Shown here one piece after another: positions 62,143-64,000 of a stretch of 64,000 bases of DNA. Origin of the DNA: Rhodobacteraceae bacterium CCMM004 (GTDB lineage: Bacteria; Pseudomonadota; Alphaproteobacteria; Rhodobacterales; Rhodobacteraceae); the NCBI GenBank assembly GCA_004005435.1, contig RZWH01000001.1, positions 926,894 through 990,893 of the forward strand, read 5' to 3'. The notes beneath the pieces were generated by a model that saw only the letters and a list, made by a program, of their open reading frames with translations, was not told where the DNA came from and ran no database searches. The translations under genes were made by a program, and so were the position numbers. Within the stretch, counting starts at the first letter, position 1. Each line of letters starts with the position of its first letter.

Positions 62143-62993
62143 GGCCATGTTGACGAAAGGGAGTCACAGCCGCCGTCATGCGTGAGTCAAGCTGGTGTCT
62201 GCGATGGAGACCAGCTTGGCACGACACCTTATGTCGGACGACGAGTGGGCCTTTTTTGACCGGTTCATCTCTGCCCTCCGCGCCCCGAACGGGCGCAAGC
62301 CCACCAATCACCGTCTTGTTCTCGATGGGATTTTCTGGATTGCTCGCACGGGCGCTCCCTGGCGCGACCTGCCGGAAGAGTTCGGCAAGTGGTCGAGCGT
62401 CCACCGGCAGTTCCGACGCTGGACGCTGGCCGGGCTCTGGGAGGACATCATGGAGGCGCTGAACCGGAGCGGCGCCGTGCCGGACGCGCTCCGCATGACC
62501 GACGGCACCGTGGTCCGCGCGCATCATCAGGCATCGGGCGCCAAAGGGGGACTCCGCGACAGGGTTTCGGCCGTTCTCGTGGTGGTTGCTCGACCGAGAT
62601 CCACCTCCTCATCAACGCTCACGGGCTCCCCATGAGGAACGAGAGAACGCCGGGCCAGACTTCTGACTATTGCGGCTTTGATCTGGTGATGGCCGACAAC
62701 CTACCCACACCAAGCGTCGTGGTCGCCGACCGCGGCTATGATGCTGACAGCATTCGAAAATCCATGGAGAAGCGCGAGGTCCTCCCAATCATCCCCATGC
62801 GAAAGTCCCGCAAGATGCGCGTCGGCGTGGATCGCTCCCTCTACCGGCTGCGCAACCTGGTCGAGCGCTGCTTCGACCAGTTCGAGAATGCACGCCGCGT
62901 CGCCACCCTTTACGATAGAACTGCAGAAAGCTTCCTCGGCTTCGTCGACATCACATCCATCCGATTGTGGCTCCGCCATTTGTCAACATGACC
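62143..62993 (+). mobile_element. IS5-family (IS427-like) insertion sequence
   Basis: 851 bp with imperfect inverted ends: left GGCCATGTTGACGAAAGG, right (reverse complement) GGTCATGTTGACAAATGG. TA flanks both ends (62141-62142 and 62994-62995), consistent with a 2-bp target duplication. It appears complete and sits at the very 3' end of an older IS481-like remnant. Confidence 0.87.
62204..62991 (+). CDS. IS5-family transposase, two frames joined by a -1 shift
   Basis: The first frame runs MSDDEWAFFDRFISALRAPN ... ALRMTDGTVVRAHHQASGAK and stops at 62635; the second frame carries STEIHLLINAHGLP, VVVADRGYDADSIRKSME and LRNLVERCFDQFENARRVAT. Joining requires a -1 shift at AAAGGGGG (62543-62550), as in IS427-group elements with orfA/orfB. 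The three catalytic acids (D in RMTDGT, D in VADRGYD, E in NLVERCF) are present, so the fused enzyme could be functional. Confidence 0.87.
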
Positions 62994-63222
62994 TAGGTGT
63001 TCAGTCCCGGCATTTCGTGGATTGGACTCAAGACGGATCGATCCGGCTCTGATGTCCAGATTTTGCAGATGTATTCGTAGGGCGTGAGGCCGCCGCGGGT
63101 CTTCAGCCTGCGTCCGAAGTTGTGAGCCGCTATGAGGTCGCCGAGATGGGTGCACATCTGATCATAGCTGTCGTAGTGGTAGCGCTTGACGGTGGCGTCT
63201 TTGATCGTGCGGTTCAGCGCGG
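62993..63222 (-). pseudogene. IS481-like transposase, C-terminal remnant
   Basis: NRTIKDATVKRYHYDSYDQM, LGDLIAAHNFGRRLKTRGGL and TPYEYICKIWTSEPDRSVLS, ending PGLNT-stop, is the C-terminus of an IS481-type integrase-core transposase. The rest is missing beyond about 63222. The stop codon is shared with the IS5 insertion boundary. Confidence 0.83.
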
Positions 63223-63236
63223 GTCGGAGCCCGCGC

Positions 63237-63407
63237 GAGGCGCCATTTGACCATGCCAAGCGCAGCTACGAACGGCGCACCCGGATCGAGACCGTGTTCG
63301 GCAGGCTCACGAACGGGCACCGCATTGCACTCCGATACGACAGATGCCCCAAGGCCCTCCGCTCAGCCATCGCGCTCGCCGCGACCGTCATCTGTTGGCT
63401 ATGGGGC
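63237..63407 (+). pseudogene. IS5-family transposase, C-terminal remnant (right edge)
   Basis: HAKRSYERRTRIETVFGRLT then RIALRYDRCPKALRSAIALA and ATVICWLWG correspond to the last part of an IS5 transposase, related to the remnant at 49056-49444 and in the same orientation. Upstream parts are absent. Confidence 0.78.
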
Positions 63408-63530
63408 CTGAGCCTGAGTTGCCTTCCCCACGGTGCGGGAGACGGAAGAGAACGTCCGCGGCGAGGGCGATGGTGGGCAGGACCGCCGTCGAGCGCGTGT
63501 CGTCGCGAGGGGCGAACCGGCAGCCGTCCT

Positions 63531-64000
63531 TCAGCGGATCCGGGCTTCGGAGGCGTTGTCGAAAAGGTAAAGCCGGCGGGGTTCGAAGGTCAGGGAGACG
63601 CGGTCGCCGACGTCGGACCGCGTGTCGCCGCGCTCCTCGACGATCAGGCGCTCGCCGGTGTCGCCCGTCAGGTAGGCGTAGCTGACGCCGCCCAGCGCTT
63701 CGGTCAGCTCGACGGTGTGGGTGTCGCCGGACGGATCGAGGGCGACGTGTTCGGGGCGGAGACCGACCGTGACCTCGGTGCCCTCGGCGGGCAGGGCGAC
63801 GGGGATGTCGAGCCGACCGCCGAACCCGTCGGCACGGACGGCGCCGTCCCGGACCACGCCTTCGACGAAGTTCATGGCGGGCGATCCGATGAACCCGGCG
63901 ACGAAGCGGTTGTCGGGGTCGCGGTAGAGGTCGAGCGGCGCGCCCACCTGCTCGATCCGGCCGGCGCGCAGCACCACGATCTTGTCGGCCAGGGTCATCG
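63531..64000 (-). CDS. ABC transporter ATP-binding protein (UgpC/MalK type), C-terminal part
   Basis: 155 residues up to the window edge; the start is outside. [20 protein letters not shown] then [20 protein letters not shown] is the end of a sugar-type ABC ATPase domain, followed by the MalK-like regulatory OB domain ([12 protein letters not shown] ... [20 protein letters not shown] ... [10 protein letters not shown]). Substrate cannot be told (sugar, polyol or glycerol-3-phosphate). Marks the return to ordinary chromosome after the island. Confidence 0.9.
   Translation of the reverse strand, partial: MTLADKIVVLRAGRIEQVGAPLDLYRDPDNRFVAGFIGSPAMNFVEGVVRDGAVRADGFGGRLDIPVALPAEGTEVTVGLRPEHVALDPSGDTHTVELTEALGGVSYAYLTGDTGERLIVEERGDTRSDVGDRVSLTFEPRRLYLFDNASEARIR

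Noticed and set aside
48640..63540. Attachment site: direct repeat of the tRNA-Met 3' end at the far side of the island
   Set aside because: No second copy of the tRNA 3' sequence was found by eye near 63.4-63.6 kb, so tRNA-directed integration is not shown.

Overview
The window is a high-GC stretch of an alphaproteobacterial chromosome, most likely from Rhodobacterales/Rhodobacteraceae. The evidence is the gene content: gpmI-rlmH-rsfS next to an EnvC-like gene, a PhyR/NepR/EcfG general stress cascade, leuC-leuD and leuB separated by two accessory genes, a hut cluster with the HutF/HutG branch, and hemE divergent from hemC. Short repeats of a kind I associate with this family are also present. 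Assignments rest on reading the translated sequences; no database search was run.

Left part (1-13.7 kb): the EnvC-like/gpmI/rlmH/rsfS cluster on the minus strand, then small membrane and stress genes (DUF2945, YihY/BrkB, a Crp/Fnr regulator, DUF883, holin-like, DUF1328). These lead into the stress core phyR <-> nepR-ecfG-sensor kinase. That core runs tightly into a phospholipase-D-like protein, an amidoligase and a class I glutamine-amidotransferase-like hydrolase. Sites of the form GGAAC-N16/17-(C/G/T)GTT, the EcfG promoter type, lie in front of phyR, nepR, DUF883, DUF1328, a small membrane protein, a Rho-N-like protein, a SOUL haem-binding protein and an outer-membrane beta-barrel protein. 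The window therefore seems to hold a regulator together with much of its local regulon.

Middle part (13.7-48.5 kb): tamB-tamA (TamB carries an expanded 169-residue tandem repeat), an MscS channel, leuCD, leuB, a DMT transporter, tRNA-Pro(CGG), and the divergent hut operons hutC-hutF and hutI-hutH-hutG-hutU around an 18-bp palindromic operator. Then come hemF, the outer-membrane protein, hemE/hemC, a FAD-linked oxidase, a ladder of four TTCGAA-centred palindromes, a GDSL esterase and a LolD/FtsX-type ABC exporter.

Right part (48.6-63.5 kb): an accessory island that begins at the 3' end of tRNA-Met(CAT). It holds IS3 and IS5 remnants, a BrnT/BrnA-like toxin-antitoxin pair, a ParA with a frameshifted partner gene, and a complete type I-E CRISPR-Cas system: cas3 divergent from cse1-cse2-cas7-cas5-cas6-cas1-cas2, followed by a leader and 11 repeats. 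Beyond it are a VapBC-like pair, a decayed serine recombinase, an intact IS5-family element and more IS remnants. Related IS5 C-terminal fragments in the same orientation lie at both edges. The window ends in a sugar or glycerol-phosphate ABC ATPase (5' end missing).
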